From assembly GCA_009692205.1 (NCBI GenBank), contig SHZR01000009.1:27667-91666 (forward strand): a stretch of 64,000 nt of DNA, written 5' to 3'. Of the stretch, positions 60,917 through 64,000 are shown one piece after another. Position numbers and translations under genes: made by a program. The notes below the pieces were generated by a model. It had not been told where the DNA came from, did no database searches, and saw only the letters and a list, made by a program, of their open reading frames with translations. The DNA comes from Gemmatimonadota bacterium (GTDB taxonomy: Bacteria; Gemmatimonadota; Gemmatimonadetes; Longimicrobiales; Gaopeijiaceae). The first letter of the stretch is position 1, and each line of letters starts with the position of its first letter.

Positions 60917-63385
60917 TCACTCTCCGCTGGACTGCCAGGATGACTGGAGCTGCGCGAGCCGCTCCGGCGAGCCCGTGAACAGGCCCGTCGGGTACGTCCG
61001 GTACCGAGCCATGTCCCGGTAGATCATGTCGGCCTGATACAGGTTCACGCCGAGACCGGCCAGGTACTGGAGGCGCAGGTTGCGGTCTCGGTTGATCTGG
61101 GCGTCCGCAATCCACGGGTCGACCTCTGGCTTCTTGGCTGCGAACGTAGCCATCAGCTGAGCCGCGGAACTGAAGCCGACCTCCGCCAGCGATTCCCTGA
61201 CCTGGAAGTACTCCGCCGAGTTGAGCTTGGCGTCGATGAGGTCCAGGTCGATTGGGGTCGGGCTGTTCTGCGCGAGCATCACGACGTCGTAGCCCTGCCC
61301 GTAGGCCAGGTTGGCGAAGACCATGCCCTGCGGGAACACCTCGAGGAACGTGGCGACCTCGCTCTTCACGGCCTCCAGATTGCTCTCGTAGAGCTGCACG
61401 AACACGGTGACCACGCCGCCGGGGTTCAGGTGCTCCCGGGCCTCTCGCCAGAACTCGACCGTGTAGAGCGTCGCCGCGCCCTTCACCCACGGGTCGAACG
61501 GATCGGACGTGATCGCGTCGAACATCTTGTCCGTGGTGAGGAGGTAGTGGCGTGCGTCGTCGATGACGACGGTCGTCTTCGGGTTGTCCACCACGTTGAA
61601 GTTGTGCATGCCGAACTCGCGCGAGACGACCTCCGGCACGAGCGGCTCGATCTCCACGATCGTGAGGTCCACGACCCCTGGGTCGATGCTCACCGCACCC
61701 GCGGTCACGCCCGCGCCGCAGCCGATCACCATCACCGACTTGGCGTCCGTCGGCACGAGCGTGGTCAGGTGGCCGAGCATGCGCTGGAGGCGCATGTCTT
61801 GCGGCTCGCTCGAAGCCTGCACCTTGCCCGCGTTGTGGTAATTGCGATCGCCGTTATCGAGTTCCGACACCGCCATGGACGAGTTCATGCCCTCGCCCAC
61901 GTAGAGGAAGTTGAGGTAGTCGGCGTTGAGGTAGGTCGGCGCGTACCGACCGTACCCGACGAGCAGCGGCGGCACGGTTGGAATGCTTCTGCCGAGCACG
62001 AACGCCGTCACGAGCACCACGGCGCCGCGCACCAACCCGCGCGGTGCGAGGCGCACGCGACCCCGTTCCGGATCCACTACCAGCGCCAGCATGAGCAGCG
62101 CGGAAAGCGCCGCGAATGCGATCATGACGCGCTGCGTGGCCTGCGTTCCGACCCAGGCGATCATGACGAGCGAGGCGAGTAGCGCGCCGAAGATCGCGCC
62201 CACTGTATTGGCGGCGTATACCCTGCCGACGAGCTGGCCGGAGTCCTGCCCCTTCACCGCGACCGCGGCTAGCGCCAGCGGGAAACTCGCCCCCCACAGC
62301 GCCGCGGCCGGCAGAGCAGTCAGCACCGCCCGGAAGAAGTCGAACTGAAAGTTGAACCACGGCGTCGCGATCGATGGATTGACGGGCCAGTTCGGCAGAG
62401 CGCGTAGCAGCACGTAGCCTGCCCACGCGATGCCGGCCACGACGAGCAACTGTGCCCAGCCGAGCGCCCGCCGCGGATCGCGCACGCTGCGCGCCATCAC
62501 CGAGCCGACGCCGCTTCCGAGGCCGATGCCGAAGAGGAACGACGCCAGAATGAGGGAGAACGTGTAGGTCGTGCCGCCGAAGTTGAGCGCCATCAGACGG
62601 ACCCACACGACCTCGGCGCCGAGAGCGGTCGCGCCCGAGATGGCGATGGAGAAGAGCACAAGGCTCGCGCCGGGCGCCATCCGGACCGGCTCGGTCGCGG
62701 CCGAGGTGTCGGTGCGCGTGTACGGCGTGTAGCGCGCGAGCGCGAGGCCGGTCACGGCGACCACCACGTTCAGCCCGACCGCCGCGTACGTCGCGATCGC
62801 CACGTCGTACAGCCGGAGCAGGTAGAAGCCGGCGAGCAGACACCCGACCACCGCACCGAACGTGTTGCCGCCGTAGAAGAGCCCGAGCCACGACACGCCC
62901 TTGGGCGTCGCCTCCACCCAGCGCGCGATCGCCGGGAGCGTCGCACCCATCATGATCGTGGGCGGCAGCAGGAAGAGCGCGCTGAAGATCGCGCGCACCA
63001 CGATGCCGGACATTCCCGGCCCGCCGAATGACGTATAGAGGCCACCCACCCAGGGCAGCAGCCAGAGCACGAGCAGGCCGAACGCGCCGATGCCCAGCTC
63101 GAGCAGTGCATAGACACGCAGGGGATGCTGGCTGGCGGAGACCACGCGGGAGAGCGCGATGCTCCCGATGCACATCCCGCCCATGAAGGTCGCGAGCAGC
63201 ACGCCGAGCGATATCGCCGACGAGCCCACGATGAGCGAGAGGAGCTGGAACCAGACGATCTCGTAGATCAGCGCGGCGCATCCGCTCCCGACGAAGAGGA
63301 GCACGAGCAGGGGGAGGAAGCGGTCCGCGGGCGATACGGTCGCCGGGCTCGTAGTGAGTTCGGCCGTAGTTACTTCGGAAGTCAT
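60917..63385 (-). CDS. Fused MFS/spermidine-synthase-like membrane protein
   Basis: An 822-residue protein: an N-terminal membrane domain of about 13 helices (residues 25-510; LIYEIVWFQLLSLIVGSSAISLGVLLATFMGG shown in part by ALIYEIVWFQLL) and a spermidine-synthase fold (about 530-760) with VMVIGCGAGVTAGAVSIDPGV, LTIVEIEPLVPEV and ITSDPFDPWVKGAATLYT. GCGAG is a well-formed SAM/dcSAM-binding motif, unlike its shorter homologue at 40921. The ATG at 63385 was preferred over one at 63472. It may make or modify a polyamine or use the fold differently; the peptide transporter is encoded just downstream. Confidence 0.85.
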   Translation of the reverse strand: MTSEVTTAELTTSPATVSPADRFLPLLVLLFVGSGCAALIYEIVWFQLLSLIVGSSAISLGVLLATFMGGMCIGSIALSRVVSASQHPLRVYALLELGIGAFGLLVLWLLPWVGGLYTSFGGPGMSGIVVRAIFSALFLLPPTIMMGATLPAIARWVEATPKGVSWLGLFYGGNTFGAVVGCLLAGFYLLRLYDVAIATYAAVGLNVVVAVTGLALARYTPYTRTDTSAATEPVRMAPGASLVLFSIAISGATALGAEVVWVRLMALNFGGTTYTFSLILASFLFGIGLGSGVGSVMARSVRDPRRALGWAQLLVVAGIAWAGYVLLRALPNWPVNPSIATPWFNFQFDFFRAVLTALPAAALWGASFPLALAAVAVKGQDSGQLVGRVYAANTVGAIFGALLASLVMIAWVGTQATQRVMIAFAALSALLMLALVVDPERGRVRLAPRGLVRGAVVLVTAFVLGRSIPTVPPLLVGYGRYAPTYLNADYLNFLYVGEGMNSSMAVSELDNGDRNYHNAGKVQASSEPQDMRLQRMLGHLTTLVPTDAKSVMVIGCGAGVTAGAVSIDPGVVDLTIVEIEPLVPEVVSREFGMHNFNVVDNPKTTVVIDDARHYLLTTDKMFDAITSDPFDPWVKGAATLYTVEFWREAREHLNPGGVVTVFVQLYESNLEAVKSEVATFLEVFPQGMVFANLAYGQGYDVVMLAQNSPTPIDLDLIDAKLNSAEYFQVRESLAEVGFSSAAQLMATFAAKKPEVDPWIADAQINRDRNLRLQYLAGLGVNLYQADMIYRDMARYRTYPTGLFTGSPERLAQLQSSWQSSGE

Positions 63386-63518
63386 GGTCACCGTGAACGG
63401 GGGAGGGTCGCCGGCGAGGCGTGCGGCCGGTTCCCGTGGAGCGGAATGAGAGTGTGGACTTCGGCCCGACACTTCCCTTCAATTGAGCGTTGACCCGTCT
63501 GTTACGCGAGAGGCCCCG

Positions 63519-63695
63519 ATGGCTGGCATCGTCGAGTACCTGCTGGCGAACCCGATCTACCTGGCCCCCATCCTTCTGATGGTGGCCATGATGGTGTTCG
63601 CGGTGCTGAAGAAGCTCCTCAAGCTGGCGGTGATCCTGGCGATCGCCGCGGGGCTCTACCTGCTGCTCGTGGAGTACTTCGGCGGCGGGCTCTGA
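63519..63695 (+). CDS. Small membrane protein
   Basis: A 58-residue protein with two adjoining hydrophobic helices (PIYLAPILLMVAMMVFAVL and LKLAVILAIAAGLYLLLVEYF) separated by a KKLLK motif and no soluble domain. The ATG 63519 has GAGAGG about seven bases before. Function unknown; divergent from the fused MFS/spermidine-synthase-like gene. Confidence 0.65.
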   Translation: MAGIVEYLLANPIYLAPILLMVAMMVFAVLKKLLKLAVILAIAAGLYLLLVEYFGGGL

Positions 63696-63780
63696 GCGGG
63701 CGCGCCGACTCGCCTCAGAAGGGCAGTATCCGCGTGATCATGATCGACGTTCGCTCCCGCCGCCCCGGATGTCACCGGCA

Positions 63781-64000
63781 ATGACGCACGACGAGTACCT
63801 CGCGCGCGACGCGACAGGACTCGCGGAGATGGTGCGCGAGGGCGACGTCACGCCGGTGGAGCTGCTCGAGATCGCGCTGACGCGCGTCGCGAAGCTGAAC
63901 CCCACGCTGAACGCGGTCGTGCGGCCGATGGAGGACGACGCCCGCCGCGATGCCGCGCGTCCGCCCTCGGGGCTCTTCGCGGGCGTCCCCTTCTTGGCCA
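63781..64000 (+). CDS. Amidase family protein (5' end only)
   Basis: The first 73 residues of an amidase-signature enzyme, cut by the window end. MTHDEYLARDATGLAEMVREGDVTPVELLEIALTRVAKLNPTLNAVV is shown here by its parts TPVELLEIAL and LNAVVRP, a typical N-terminal helix pair. GLFAGVPFLA precedes the catalytic Lys-Ser-Ser region, which is not visible. An in-frame ATG at 63769 is an alternative start. Such enzymes hydrolyse amides, for example indoleacetamide or 6-aminohexanoate-type substrates; specificity cannot be told. Confidence 0.8.
   Translation, partial: MTHDEYLARDATGLAEMVREGDVTPVELLEIALTRVAKLNPTLNAVVRPMEDDARRDAARPPSGLFAGVPFLA

Overview
The window is GC-rich, gene-dense chromosomal DNA from a diderm (outer-membrane) bacterium, most likely Gemmatimonadota. 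That placement is inference from gene content: an ADOP-type macrolide-export permease, a Ser/Thr kinase with a C-terminal PD40/WD40-like sensor, a PorX-like response regulator fused to PglZ, TonB receptor plus lipoprotein, bS21, and an LPS kinase/heptosyltransferase/LpxL/MsbA set. No rRNA or tRNA gene, CRISPR array or prophage was recognised.

Layout. 1-5 kb: replication/repair block on the minus strand (gyrB, cut by the window start; dciA; recF), then a crotonase and, divergently, ssb. 5-13 kb: small uncharacterised genes, a 300-bp MITE-like element (about 5994-6293), bS21, an AraC-type regulator split by an opal codon, a 3-hydroxyacyl-CoA dehydrogenase, and a lipoprotein/zinc-ribbon/TPR operon. 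13-24 kb: orphan HyuB, then a tightly overlapping plus-strand set (DUF6941, Kdo-kinase-like, GT9) facing a minus-strand envelope operon (PorX-like, MsbA, LpxL, GT2, DUF3108, ICMT-like). 24-36 kb: ADOP permease, DUF1697, heme O synthase, PD40 kinase, a second crotonase, an FAD/Fe-S oxidoreductase fusion and a frameshifted DUF222-HNH gene. 36-46 kb: a beta-CASP nuclease split by an amber codon, a serine-biosynthesis pair (class V aminotransferase, SerA), dCMP deaminase, a membrane spermidine-synthase-like protein, TypA and a deoxyhypusine-synthase-like enzyme. 46-55 kb: M16 protease, ApaG, pilin-like proteins, DtxR regulator, TonB receptor/lipoprotein pair. 55-64 kb: a CRP-GGDEF gene, LigD and Ku (all disrupted), TPR protein, peptide transporter, a second fused MFS/spermidine-synthase, and the start of an amidase.

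The most notable property is that seven otherwise full-length genes are broken by single lesions: in-frame TAG in the beta-CASP nuclease, the pilin and Ku; in-frame TGA in the AraC regulator; and one-base frameshifts in DUF222-HNH, CRP-GGDEF and LigD. TAG is also the normal terminator of many intact genes here (for example ssb and bS21), so a simple code reassignment is excluded. The NHEJ locus carries three lesions at once (Ku amber, LigD frameshift, LigD 5' truncation up to the Ku start codon), which favours real decay there. Elsewhere, consensus errors cannot be excluded from sequence alone.
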